From JAGMES01 sp023128035 (GTDB taxonomy: Bacteria > Bacillota > Halanaerobiia > DY22613), in contig DAOVRZ010000031.1 in the NCBI GenBank assembly GCA_030627905.1, positions 1 to 46,978 on the forward strand: 46,978 nt of DNA, in the 5' to 3' direction. The notes under the pieces are model-generated. The model ran no database searches. It saw only the letters and a program-made list of their open reading frames with translations, and had not been told where the DNA came from. Positions 16,987 through 27,390 of this stretch are shown piece after piece. The translations under genes were made by a program, and so were the position numbers. Within the stretch, counting starts at the first letter, position 1. Each line of letters starts with the position of its first letter.

Positions 16987-19900
16987 GTGGTTGATAAAAA
17001 ACTAACTAGAAAATTAAAGGTTGCCGCCATTCAACATGTAAAAGAAAAAGAATTTTGGTTGAATCAATTGAAAGGCGAGTTAACTAAAACTAGTTTTCCA
17101 TACGATTTTAATAATAATATAGATACTAAGGGCAATCAACTGCAAAATTTAGATTTTACAATAAAGGGACAGCTAGCCGCAAAACTGATGAAAATGTCCA
17201 ACGGCTCTAACTCTTTACTCCATATGATTTTGACTGCTGGTTTGATCACTTTGCTTTATAAGTACACCAAACAGCAAGATATTATCATTGGATCACCAAT
17301 TTATCGCCAGGAGATAGAAAGGGAGTTTATCAATACTGTTCTGACACTGCGTAATCAGATATCTGGCGATTTGAGTTTTAAAGATCTCATTTTACAGGTT
17401 AGAAAAACTCTAATGGATGCAAATGAGAACCAAAATTATCCCTATGAAGTGTTAGTTGAGCAATTAAAGTGTTCTAGTTTATTTGATATTGTCTGCATGT
17501 TGAGAAACATTCATGCTGAAAAATATATTGAACATCTACAGTCCAACATGATCTTTTCCTTCTTGCAGAAAGATCAGGAGATCGAATGTATGGTTAAGTA
17601 TAATGCTAATTTATATGCTAAAACCACTGTTGAACAAATTGGAATTAAGTATCTTAACATTCTAAAACAGGCATTCGCTAATCCTAATGAAATTTTGGAA
17701 AAGATTGAAATCATCTCTCCTGAAGAAAAACAATTATTATTGGATGACTTCATTCGAACCAGGAGGGTATTTCCAACAGATGTTACTATTCATAAGTTAT
17801 TTGAAGAACAGGTTGAGAGAACTTCTAATAAGATAGCAGTTGTAATGGGAGAGCACAAAATAACCTATCAAGAGTTAAATCAACAGGCAAATCAATTGAC
17901 TCAGATTTTGATTGCTAAGGGAGTCAAAACAGGTAGTGTAGTGGGAATTATGATGGAATCTTCCATAGACTTGATAGTTGGTATTTTGGGAATATTAAAA
18001 GCTGGTGGAGCGTATCTGCCAGTTGACTATGAATATCCCATCAGTCGGATTGTTACTATTCTTGATGATAGCCAAGCTCAGTTTTTATTGACCAAAGAAA
18101 AGACGATCAGGCAACATTCTTTTACTACTTTACAGAGTTTGAATAATTTTGGGATTAAGCCAGTGGTTACTTCCTATCGTGAACCGATTAAAGATTTTGA
18201 CCAATTACCGAAACCAGATCGGACGCTCATTGATTACAGTAAGTATTTCAATTATATTGGGATCGCTCCAGCGAAACATACTGTTTCACTGCAAGCTACC
18301 AGGGGATGCCCCTTTAATTGTCTCTATTGTCACAAAATCTGGCCAAAAAAACATATAGTTCGAAGTGCTGAGAACATTTTTGAAGAGATTCAATATTGTT
18401 ATAATGCTGGTGTTTGCAGATTTGTTTTCATAGATGATATTTTTAATCTAGATGTGGAGAATAGTAGCAGGTTACTAAAGTTAATTTTGAAAAATGGTCT
18501 TGATCTACAACTTTTCTTTTCCAATGGTTTGCGAGGAGATATTCTAACCAAGGATTATATTGATTTGATGGTGGAAGCAGGTACAGTCAACATCGACCTG
18601 GCCTTAGAGTCAGCATCTCCTCGTATTCAGAAACTTTTAAAAAAGAATGTTAACCTGGAACGTTTACAGGAAAATATTCAATATTTGGCCCAGCAACATC
18701 CACATGTAATTCTGGAGATGGAGATGATGCATGGATTCCCAACAGAGACTGAAGAGGAAGCCATGAAAACATTTGAATTTATGCAGAGTGTGAAGTGGAT
18801 TCATTTTCCTAACTTAAATATACTGAAGATCTTTCCTAATACGGAGATGTATCAGTTAGCTCTGGAAAATGGTGTTTCCCGTGAAAGTATTAAAAATTCC
18901 ACTCACCTGGCTTTCCACCAGTTGCCAGAAACATTACCGTTTCCCAAAAGTTTTACCAGACAATTTCAGGTTAAGTATATGAAAGAATATTTTCTACTAA
19001 AAGAGCGCTTGTTACATGTCCTACCGATGCAGATGAAGATACTAACAGAAGATGAGCTGGTGCAAAAATATGATAGTTATTTACCTATTGATATTCGGAG
19101 CTTTACCGATATTCTGCACTTTGCTGATATTACCTGGGATGAATTAGGTAATGCCAAATTGCTTAAGGATGAGCAGATGGCTGCTCCTGAGTTTAATGAA
19201 AAGATTAAAAAATACTTCCCAGTACCAGAACTAGCCAGTAAGACAGCACTGCGTGTATTGTTGTTAGATTTGTCCCAATGGTTTATTGATGAAAGTAATA
19301 ATATGATGTATGATGTGCTGGGCGAACCTCTTGGGCTGATGTATCTCTTAACATATTTAAAAGAACAATTTGGCAGCGATATAGTTGGGAAGATTGGTAA
19401 ATCCAGAAGTGAATTTAAGAGTTATGACCAGATGCAATCATTTATCAAAAATTTTCAACCAGATGTGATTGGAATTCGGACCTTGTCAATTTATAAGGAA
19501 TTTTTTCATAAAGCAGTGTCACTAATTGGACAGTGGGGAATAGATGTTCCTATTATAGCTGGTGGGCCTTATGCTACAAGTGATTACTCCAGTATGTTGC
19601 AAGATCACCATGTGGATCTTGCAGTCTTGGGCGAAGGCGAGATTACTTTCACTCATTTGATTGGAGAGATCATAAAAAATGGTAATAAACTGCCTGCAAA
19701 AGAGGTCTTGCAGAATATTCCAGGTCTAGCCTTTATCAATCAAGAGGAGAAAGAGAGCTTGAAGAGACTAAATCGTGAGATAATCTGTTTTGATCAGATC
19801 TCTGAGCAATTAGCTGAACAATCCACAGAAAATCCTGGAAGTTTTAGCCAACCAGATGATTTGCTTTATTTGATTTCCACATCTGGCTCTACTGGACAAC

Positions 19901-22581
19901 CGAAAAGTGTTATGTTAGAACATCGCAATCTTGTTAATTTATTGCAGCATGAGTTCACCCAAACAGATATAGATTTTACTAAAGGGGTACTTCAGTTTGC
20001 TCCTATCGGTTTTGATGTATCTTTTCAGGAGATTTTTTCAACTCTGCTCTCTGGAGGTAACTTATATCTGATCAATAAAGATCTGAAAAAAGATGTGGGA
20101 CAACTCTTCTCCTTTATTAAGGAGAACAAGATTGAAGTTATTTTCTGGCCAACTGCTTTTTTAAAATTCATCACTGCTTTTGAAGAATATATGCAGCATT
20201 TTCCTAAGTCGGTAAAACACATTATCACTGCTGGTGAACAACTCTTGATCTCTGACTTATTTAAGGAATTCTTGCAGATAAATCAGGTATATTTGCATAA
20301 CCATTACGGCCCATCGGAAACTCATGTAGTCACAACCTTTACTCTGGAACCTGGAAGTAGTTATCCGATTATTCCACCGATTGGTAAGCCAATCTCTAAT
20401 ACAGGTATTTATATTTTGAGTGAAGATATGGAGTTAATGCCTATTGGTGTACCTGGAGAATTATGTATCAGCGGTGCCAATGTGGGTAGAGGCTATATAA
20501 ATCGACCTCAGTTAACCGTAGAAAAATTTATTCTTAACCCTTTTAAGCCAGAAGAGAAGATGTATCGAACAGGAGATTTAGCCCGCTGGACACCTACTGG
20601 AGATATAGAATTCCTGGGTCGGAAGGATCATCAGGTTAAAGTAAGAGGGTTCAGAATCGAGATTGGCGAAATCGAAAGTCAGTTGCAAAAATATCCAGAT
20701 ATATATGAAGCAGCAGTTGTTATAAAAGAAGATGATAATGGAGATAAGTATTTATCAGCCTTTATTGTCGTAGAAAGAGAGTTAACAACTTCAGAGATTA
20801 GAAAGTTCCTAACACGGCAATTACCAGAATATATGATTCCTGTTTATTTTACGAATTTAAAGCAATTGCCTTTAACTAAAAATGGCAAGATAGATCGCCA
20901 ATGGTTACGTGAAGCAGATACCGTTGCTTTTATAGGAAAAACCTATCAGGCACCAGAAAATAGGACTGAAGAGATATTACTAAAAATTTGGAAAGAAGTT
21001 TTAGCAATCAAAGAAGTGTTTGGAACTGGGGAAAACTTTTTTGAACTAGGTGGTCATTCCTTGAAGGCGATGACACTTCTTTCTAAGGTTCATCAAGAAT
21101 TGAATATCAAAATGCCTCTTACAGAGGTCTTTAAAAGACCAACAGTTAAAATGATGGCTGAGTATGTGATGGCTGCAAGGAAAAGTCACTATGCCCCTAT
21201 CGAACCAGTAGAAGAACAGGATTATTATCCATTATCTTCTGCTCAAAAGCGGATGTATATTGCTCATCAGTCAAATCCACAAAGTTTAACTTATAATATG
21301 CCAGCCATTTTGGTTTTGGAGGGTGAATTAGAGGTAGAATTATTGACCAAGGGGTTAAAGATTCTTATTGAGCGACATGAATCTCTAAGAACTAGTTTTC
21401 TGATGATTCAGGGAAACCCTAAGCAAAAGATTCATGCTATGGTAAACTTTAGTCTGGCCTATAGTCAAGTTAATGAATCAGAAGTTGACGCGAAAGTACA
21501 GGCATTTATTCGTCCATTTGATTTAATACAAACTCCATTACTGCGAGCTGAAGTGGTTAAGTTGGCTGAGTCGAAACATCTTTTTATGCTGGATATGCAT
21601 CATATTATTTCAGATGGTGTATCTATGCAAATTATTATTAATGAGTTGTTGGAGTTATATAAAAGTAAAAATACCCTGAAATTACCGCAATTAAAGGCTC
21701 AGTATAAAGAATATACCATTTGGCAGCAAAAAATGCAAGAAAGTGAAGAATTACAAAGGCAAAAACAATACTGGTTAGATCAGTTTTTAGATGAAATTCC
21801 GGTTCTGGATCTACCTACTGATTTTTCTCGTCCAAAGGTGCTAAGCTACGCAGGTTCTGTAATAAAGTTTTCAGTAGAGGGTGAGATGACCGAGAAGTTA
21901 AATCAAGTTGCAAAAGAACACAATGCTACTTTATTTATGATTTTATTGGCAGCTCACAATCTGCTACTGTATAAATATAGTGGAAATTCAGTTATAGTTG
22001 CAGGGGTTCCTATTGCTGGAAGATCTCATGTAAATCTTCAGGGCATTGTTGGTGTATTTATTAACACTATTGCTATTAAAAACAAATTAGAAAAATCTCA
22101 AACATTTCAAGAATTTTTGGCAGAAGTAAGGAAAAACTCATTGAATGCTTTTAATAATCAGAATTATCAATTTGAAGACCTGGTTGAACAAGTGAAGATC
22201 AAAAAGGATCAGAGTCGAAATCCGTTGTTTGACACAATATTTATGCTACAGAATATGGGTAATTTACATGAGTTATCTCAGATCCAAAAAAACATCAGTA
22301 ATCTAAAAATTTATGACTATGAGTATGAGAGAAATGCAGTTAAGTTTGATCTAAGTCTGTCTGCCAGTGAAGTTGATCAGCAGATTAATTTCCGATTGGA
22401 GTATTCGACTAAGTTGTTCAAAGCTAAAACAATGGAGACCTTTTATCAAGACTATTTGGATATCTTGAGGAGAATTATTGATAATCCACAGTTTAATTTG
22501 GCTGAGATAGAATTGATTTCTGCAAAAGCAACTGCAAACCTTTTGGATAGTTTTAATGATGATTTAGATTATGAGTATTAG
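16987..22581 (+). CDS. NRPS with proline A domain interrupted by radical SAM and B12-like domains
   Basis: The GTG start lies 10 bases after an AGGAGGG site that overlaps the previous stop. Of 1864 residues, 1-240 are only the C-terminal lobe of a condensation domain, without HHxxxDG. The A domain opens near 266 and passes LKAGGAYLPVD (about 337), then is broken between core motifs A2 and A3 by about 580 residues. The insert holds a radical SAM domain with CPFNCLYC (Cys441, Cys445, Cys448), then a cobalamin-binding-like Rossmann domain (about 758-900; EPLGLMYLLTYLK, DVIGIRTLSIYKEF, VPIIAGGPYATSDY, LAVLGEGE). Motif A3 resumes at about 959 (LISTSGSTGQPKS). The pocket reads DVQFIAHVVK, a proline-type code. 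PCP Ser1358 and a C domain (HHIISDG at 1538-1544) follow, with tail NDDLDYEY. The likely role is to load proline and modify it, for example by C-methylation; the reaction is an inference. Confidence 0.9.
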   Translation: MVDKKLTRKLKVAAIQHVKEKEFWLNQLKGELTKTSFPYDFNNNIDTKGNQLQNLDFTIKGQLAAKLMKMSNGSNSLLHMILTAGLITLLYKYTKQQDIIIGSPIYRQEIEREFINTVLTLRNQISGDLSFKDLILQVRKTLMDANENQNYPYEVLVEQLKCSSLFDIVCMLRNIHAEKYIEHLQSNMIFSFLQKDQEIECMVKYNANLYAKTTVEQIGIKYLNILKQAFANPNEILEKIEIISPEEKQLLLDDFIRTRRVFPTDVTIHKLFEEQVERTSNKIAVVMGEHKITYQELNQQANQLTQILIAKGVKTGSVVGIMMESSIDLIVGILGILKAGGAYLPVDYEYPISRIVTILDDSQAQFLLTKEKTIRQHSFTTLQSLNNFGIKPVVTSYREPIKDFDQLPKPDRTLIDYSKYFNYIGIAPAKHTVSLQATRGCPFNCLYCHKIWPKKHIVRSAENIFEEIQYCYNAGVCRFVFIDDIFNLDVENSSRLLKLILKNGLDLQLFFSNGLRGDILTKDYIDLMVEAGTVNIDLALESASPRIQKLLKKNVNLERLQENIQYLAQQHPHVILEMEMMHGFPTETEEEAMKTFEFMQSVKWIHFPNLNILKIFPNTEMYQLALENGVSRESIKNSTHLAFHQLPETLPFPKSFTRQFQVKYMKEYFLLKERLLHVLPMQMKILTEDELVQKYDSYLPIDIRSFTDILHFADITWDELGNAKLLKDEQMAAPEFNEKIKKYFPVPELASKTALRVLLLDLSQWFIDESNNMMYDVLGEPLGLMYLLTYLKEQFGSDIVGKIGKSRSEFKSYDQMQSFIKNFQPDVIGIRTLSIYKEFFHKAVSLIGQWGIDVPIIAGGPYATSDYSSMLQDHHVDLAVLGEGEITFTHLIGEIIKNGNKLPAKEVLQNIPGLAFINQEEKESLKRLNREIICFDQISEQLAEQSTENPGSFSQPDDLLYLISTSGSTGQPKSVMLEHRNLVNLLQHEFTQTDIDFTKGVLQFAPIGFDVSFQEIFSTLLSGGNLYLINKDLKKDVGQLFSFIKENKIEVIFWPTAFLKFITAFEEYMQHFPKSVKHIITAGEQLLISDLFKEFLQINQVYLHNHYGPSETHVVTTFTLEPGSSYPIIPPIGKPISNTGIYILSEDMELMPIGVPGELCISGANVGRGYINRPQLTVEKFILNPFKPEEKMYRTGDLARWTPTGDIEFLGRKDHQVKVRGFRIEIGEIESQLQKYPDIYEAAVVIKEDDNGDKYLSAFIVVERELTTSEIRKFLTRQLPEYMIPVYFTNLKQLPLTKNGKIDRQWLREADTVAFIGKTYQAPENRTEEILLKIWKEVLAIKEVFGTGENFFELGGHSLKAMTLLSKVHQELNIKMPLTEVFKRPTVKMMAEYVMAARKSHYAPIEPVEEQDYYPLSSAQKRMYIAHQSNPQSLTYNMPAILVLEGELEVELLTKGLKILIERHESLRTSFLMIQGNPKQKIHAMVNFSLAYSQVNESEVDAKVQAFIRPFDLIQTPLLRAEVVKLAESKHLFMLDMHHIISDGVSMQIIINELLELYKSKNTLKLPQLKAQYKEYTIWQQKMQESEELQRQKQYWLDQFLDEIPVLDLPTDFSRPKVLSYAGSVIKFSVEGEMTEKLNQVAKEHNATLFMILLAAHNLLLYKYSGNSVIVAGVPIAGRSHVNLQGIVGVFINTIAIKNKLEKSQTFQEFLAEVRKNSLNAFNNQNYQFEDLVEQVKIKKDQSRNPLFDTIFMLQNMGNLHELSQIQKNISNLKIYDYEYERNAVKFDLSLSASEVDQQINFRLEYSTKLFKAKTMETFYQDYLDILRRIIDNPQFNLAEIELISAKATANLLDSFNDDLDYEY

Positions 22582-22593
22582 GAGGTTTAAGAA

Positions 22594-25500
22594 ATGGATA
22601 GAAGTAAAACTTTGCAGGCCAAGCTAAACTATATTTTTGAAAACTACCCTGACAAAGTTGCTATAGACTATAAAGATAAAAAAATTTGTTATGGAGAACT
22701 GGCTCAAAGAAGCAATTATATCGCAAACTGGATTTTAGCACAAGGAATTTCACAGGAATCTTCAATAGGCATCTTTGTAGTAGATAAGGTGGAACTGATT
22801 ACACTGATTATCGGGATTCTCAAAGCAAGGTGTATCTTTGTCCCCTTAGAGCCGAACTACCCTCTAAAGAGAACTCAAGTGATGATCTCTACTGCTGAGT
22901 GTAGATATATTTTTACTGACCAGGAGACCTGGCTACAGGCGAGAGAGTTAACTGCAGAGAACAATTTACAGCAGGTCTGTATAGATGAAGATTTTTATCT
23001 GGCTAATCCTGATTGGTATCAGGAGATAGGACATCTTGGATACACACCTGCTGATAAAATCTATATTTATTTTACTTCTGGAACTACTGGTGTTCCAAAA
23101 GCTATTTTGGGTAATAACAAGGGACTACATCACTTTATCCATTGGGAGATTGATGAATTTGAGCTAACCGAAACTACTAAGGTGAGTCAGTTAACCTCAC
23201 CATGTCATGACCCGTTCTTGCGAGATATCTTTATTCCTTTATGTATTGGTGGAACTGTGTGTGTTCCAAATAGTAAAGAAACAATTTTGGATTCAGCTAG
23301 ATTGATTAATTGGATTGAGCAGAGTGGAGTGAATCTGATACATTGTACACCTAGTTTATTCACCTTATTTAATTCTCCTACTTTGCACAGTGAAAGTTTT
23401 TCAAAACTCAAATATGTTCTGCTGGCTGGTGAACGGGTGATCCCGAAAGAACTGCAAAACTGGTACAATATTTTTGCAGATCGTATTCAACTAGTTAATG
23501 CATATGGGCCAACTGAAACAACTCTGTTCAAGCTATTTTATCGGATAAGCGTTGAAGATGTGGAGAAAAGCAATATCCCTATTGGTAAACCAATCAAAGG
23601 AGCAAAGGCAATTATTCTTAATGAAGATATGGAGATCTGTGGGCCAGGAAAAGTAGGATTTATCTATATTCGTACTCCTTTTCGAACCTATGGATATTTT
23701 AATAATCCAAAATTGACTGAGCAAAAATTTATCCCGAATCCATTCAATCAGGACCCTAATGACCTGATCTATCGTACTGGTGATCTGGGAAGATTACTTC
23801 TGGATGGAAATATTGAGTTCATTGGTAGAGCAGATCGTCAAATCAAGATTAGAGGGATTCGAGTAGAATTATCTGAGATTGAGAATCTTCTTTTGAGCCA
23901 TCAACTGGTCAAAACTGCTTATGTACTTAATCGTGAGATCAAAGAACGGAATAATGTCCTGGTTGCTTATATTGTGTCAAATGGAGATGTTGATACTAAA
24001 GTAAGTATTTTTCGTGATTATCTGGCACAGAAGTTGCCTGACTATATGCTCCCACAACACTTTATATTATTAGATCATTTACCATTGAATTTAAATGGTA
24101 AGGTTGATCAAAACTTACTGCCAGAGTCAGATATAATAAGTCGGGCCAACTATATCCCACCACGAAATGATGTTGAAGCTAAATTAGCTAAAATCTGGTC
24201 AGAGGTTTTAGAGATTGATGAGATCAGTATGGATGCTAGATTTTTTGATATCGGTGGCCATTCCCTTAATGCCATGAAGCTAATCTCTTTAATCTATCAG
24301 GAGTATAATGTCAATGTACCTTTGGCTAAAATCTTGAAAAATCCAAGTATTGAAATTCTGGCCAGGTATATCCAGGCGGAAAGCCCAACATCCTTTGCAG
24401 CCATCGAGAAAGCTGAGGAGAAAGAGTTCTACTCAGTTTCTTCTGCTCAAAAGAGAATGTATATACTACATCAATTAGCAGATCAGAGCACCCATTACAA
24501 TACTTCCTTTGTTATTCAGATAGATGGAAAGATTGATCAGGGACGTTTTGAGACAGCCTTTAAAACTCTAATTGGAAGACATGAAGCTTTTCGGACTAGT
24601 TTTGTGATGGTTGATGGAGAGATAAAACAAAAGATTTTTGATGATGTTGATTTTAAGCTAGAATATCTGGAAGTCGATGAAGAAAATGTAGAGATGGTTG
24701 TTCCAAGTCTTGTAAAACCATTCGATATGAAAAGACCACCTCTTATCTGGGCTGGGTTAATTCAGGTAAATGAAGAGAAACATATATTGGCTGTAGATAT
24801 GCATCATATTATCTCTGACGGGGTCTCAAAAGGGATTCTCATGAAAGAGTTTGCCAGGTTATATAATGGTGAAGAACTTTCAGATCTGCAGATTCAGTAT
24901 AAAGATTTCTCTGAATGGCAAAACAAGTTTTTTGAATCAGCAGAGTGTCAAAAGCAAGCTGAGTATTGGCAGGAGACACAGAAAGGGGATATACCTGTCC
25001 TGGAAATGCCTTTAGACTATGAACGACCCAAGCGGCGTAGTTATGTTGGTGAGGTTCTACCATTTACATTATCGGCAGAGATCACCAGCCAACTGGATAA
25101 ATTTGCCAAAGAAAAGGATGTAACATTAAATACTTTACTGTTGGCTCTATACAGTCTTTTGCTTAATAAATATACTGACCAGCAAGAACTGGTGATCGGG
25201 TCTTTAGTTGCAGGCAGAAAACATATTGATCTATATAATGTGATTGGCATGTTTGCAAACTTTTTGCCTATTAAGGTCAAAGTGGACGAAAATAGTATAT
25301 TTTCGGAATTTTTAGATTCAATTCGGGAGAGTGTGGTTGCAGCTTATGCTAATCAAGACTATCCCTTTGAGAAGATCGTCGAAGATTTAGATCTGCCTAC
25401 TGATCATTCACGAAACCTACTTTTTGATACTATGTTGATTTTCCATAATCAGATCGAGATGGATGTAAAACTGGAAGTTGCAGGTTTAAAGTTTACCGAA

Positions 25501-27357
25501 TATCTGATGCAAAAAGATACTACCACTTTGGATTTAAAACTGGATATGCACCTGAATCATGCTGGTGAGATGAACTGTTATTTACAGTATGATACTGAGT
25601 TATTTAAGGAAGAAACAATGTACCAACTGATTGAAAAATTTAAAAAATTGGTGACAGAATGTATTACAAATCCTGCACAAAGCTTAACAGCAATCCAAAT
25701 CTTTTCTGCAGAGGAGAAAGAAGAATTAATAGAAAAGAGAACTGGTCACTGTCAGCCACAGGAAAAACTTATCCAAGTAGCGGTTGCTGCCACCTTTGTT
25801 GCAGAACCAATTAAACCATATATTAGCTGGTGGGGAAAACAGGTCAATCTCAATCTTGACATCAAATTCTCTCCCTATCATCAAGTTTTTCAGGAGTTGT
25901 TAGATCCCAGCAGTATCATTTCCAGAAACCAGGGAGTGAATCTTTTACTGGTTCGGTTTGAAGATTTTATTCGAAATGATTATGGTTCTGATTTAGAAAA
26001 ATGTGCAAAGTTAAAAAATGTTTTTGCAGAATTGATCCAAATTATCTCGACAAAAGAGAAAACAGCTATTTATTTTGCTGGTATCTTCCCAGTCTCTGAA
26101 CACCTGGAATATTCATCCCAAGTCATGAGCTGTTTACGTGATCTAAATCAACGTTGGCAAGAAGCAGTCTCTAAGATCAGCAATCTTCATTTGATCGATT
26201 TTCGGGTCTTACAAGATTTATATGGCATAGAGGAGATTTTTGATTGGATCAAAGATCGCGAAGGCCATATACCATTTTCTGATGAATTTTATGCAGCCAT
26301 GGGTCAATGGATTACTCGAAAGATATTTTCTTTAAATAATCAAAAGTATAAGGTGATTGTTCTAGATTGTGATAATACATTGTGGAAGGGAATCTGTGGT
26401 GAAGATGGAGTAAATGGGATTCAAATGGAGGAACCTTATGCTGAATTACAACAATTTATGTTGCAAAAATATAATGAGGGATTGTTGCTATGTCTGTGTA
26501 GCAAAAATAATGAAACTGATGTTTTAGAGGTTTTTGAAAAAAATCCTCAGATGATTCTTAAAAAAGAGAATTTTATCAGCTGGCGAATAAATTGGAATGC
26601 TAAGTCGCAGAATTTATGTGAATTGGCTGCAGAATTGAATTTGGGTATTGATAGTTTTATCTTTATTGATGATAGTCCAGTAGAATGTGCGGAAGTGATG
26701 GCAAATTGTCCTGAGGTATTAACAATGCAGTTGCCAGATGCTGAGGAGATTCCACTGTTCTTAGCTCATACTTGGGAATTTGATAGAGTGCATGTTACTG
26801 TTGAGGATCAGAAACGGAATCAGATGTATCGAAGTGAGAAAGCACGGCAGGTTGTCCAACAGCAATGTGGTTCTTTGGAGGATTTTATCCAAACCCTTGA
26901 TTTGCAGGTTCAGATTCATCTGGTTACTCCAGATCAACTTAGTAGGATGTCACAACTGACGATGCGAACCAATCAATTTAATCTTAGCACTATTCGTAGA
27001 AGTGAAGCTGATCTATCCAAACTCCAGGAAAAAGACGGTGTAAACTGTTGGGCGATTGAAGTTACTGATCGCTTTGGTGACTATGGATTGGTAGGAGTGG
27101 TGATTACCATTGAAGAGAATCATACTCTATTTTTGGAAACTTTCTTACTCAGTTGCAGAGTACTTGGCAGACGGGTAGAAGATAGGATTATTAAATATTT
27201 TCAAGAGTATGGTCGAAAACAACAGTTAAGTACATTGGTTACTCGATATTACCCAACTGCGAAAAATTTACAGATAAAAGAGTTTCTTTTAAGAACAAAT
27301 TGGGAAAAGACAGCTGAAACTGTTGAATATATTGAGTTTCAGAATAATGTCTGTTGA
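22594..27357 (+). CDS. NRPS: A-PCP-C with C-terminal FkbH-type HAD domain
   Basis: The start ATG follows TAGGAGG, which overlaps the stop of the previous gene. The 1587-aa protein begins directly with an A domain (IYFTSGTTGVPKA near 158), so the C domain ending the previous protein serves it. The A pocket reads DPRHLAALFK, which I cannot assign. PCP (GGHSLNA, Ser557) and C (HHIISDG at 737-743) follow. Residues about 1070-1587 are an FkbH-like unit: a SGNH-like N-part, then HAD motifs VLDCDNTLWKG (Asp1258, Asp1260), CLCSKNNETDV near 1301 and FIFIDDSPVE near 1357. FkbH enzymes dephosphorylate 1,3-bisphosphoglycerate while loading a glyceryl group on a carrier protein. No carrier follows it in this protein, but the next gene begins with one. 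Confidence 0.9.
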   Translation: MDRSKTLQAKLNYIFENYPDKVAIDYKDKKICYGELAQRSNYIANWILAQGISQESSIGIFVVDKVELITLIIGILKARCIFVPLEPNYPLKRTQVMISTAECRYIFTDQETWLQARELTAENNLQQVCIDEDFYLANPDWYQEIGHLGYTPADKIYIYFTSGTTGVPKAILGNNKGLHHFIHWEIDEFELTETTKVSQLTSPCHDPFLRDIFIPLCIGGTVCVPNSKETILDSARLINWIEQSGVNLIHCTPSLFTLFNSPTLHSESFSKLKYVLLAGERVIPKELQNWYNIFADRIQLVNAYGPTETTLFKLFYRISVEDVEKSNIPIGKPIKGAKAIILNEDMEICGPGKVGFIYIRTPFRTYGYFNNPKLTEQKFIPNPFNQDPNDLIYRTGDLGRLLLDGNIEFIGRADRQIKIRGIRVELSEIENLLLSHQLVKTAYVLNREIKERNNVLVAYIVSNGDVDTKVSIFRDYLAQKLPDYMLPQHFILLDHLPLNLNGKVDQNLLPESDIISRANYIPPRNDVEAKLAKIWSEVLEIDEISMDARFFDIGGHSLNAMKLISLIYQEYNVNVPLAKILKNPSIEILARYIQAESPTSFAAIEKAEEKEFYSVSSAQKRMYILHQLADQSTHYNTSFVIQIDGKIDQGRFETAFKTLIGRHEAFRTSFVMVDGEIKQKIFDDVDFKLEYLEVDEENVEMVVPSLVKPFDMKRPPLIWAGLIQVNEEKHILAVDMHHIISDGVSKGILMKEFARLYNGEELSDLQIQYKDFSEWQNKFFESAECQKQAEYWQETQKGDIPVLEMPLDYERPKRRSYVGEVLPFTLSAEITSQLDKFAKEKDVTLNTLLLALYSLLLNKYTDQQELVIGSLVAGRKHIDLYNVIGMFANFLPIKVKVDENSIFSEFLDSIRESVVAAYANQDYPFEKIVEDLDLPTDHSRNLLFDTMLIFHNQIEMDVKLEVAGLKFTEYLMQKDTTTLDLKLDMHLNHAGEMNCYLQYDTELFKEETMYQLIEKFKKLVTECITNPAQSLTAIQIFSAEEKEELIEKRTGHCQPQEKLIQVAVAATFVAEPIKPYISWWGKQVNLNLDIKFSPYHQVFQELLDPSSIISRNQGVNLLLVRFEDFIRNDYGSDLEKCAKLKNVFAELIQIISTKEKTAIYFAGIFPVSEHLEYSSQVMSCLRDLNQRWQEAVSKISNLHLIDFRVLQDLYGIEEIFDWIKDREGHIPFSDEFYAAMGQWITRKIFSLNNQKYKVIVLDCDNTLWKGICGEDGVNGIQMEEPYAELQQFMLQKYNEGLLLCLCSKNNETDVLEVFEKNPQMILKKENFISWRINWNAKSQNLCELAAELNLGIDSFIFIDDSPVECAEVMANCPEVLTMQLPDAEEIPLFLAHTWEFDRVHVTVEDQKRNQMYRSEKARQVVQQQCGSLEDFIQTLDLQVQIHLVTPDQLSRMSQLTMRTNQFNLSTIRRSEADLSKLQEKDGVNCWAIEVTDRFGDYGLVGVVITIEENHTLFLETFLLSCRVLGRRVEDRIIKYFQEYGRKQQLSTLVTRYYPTAKNLQIKEFLLRTNWEKTAETVEYIEFQNNVC

Positions 27358-27390
27358 ATTGTGTTTTACCGTTACTAGGAGGCGATTAAA

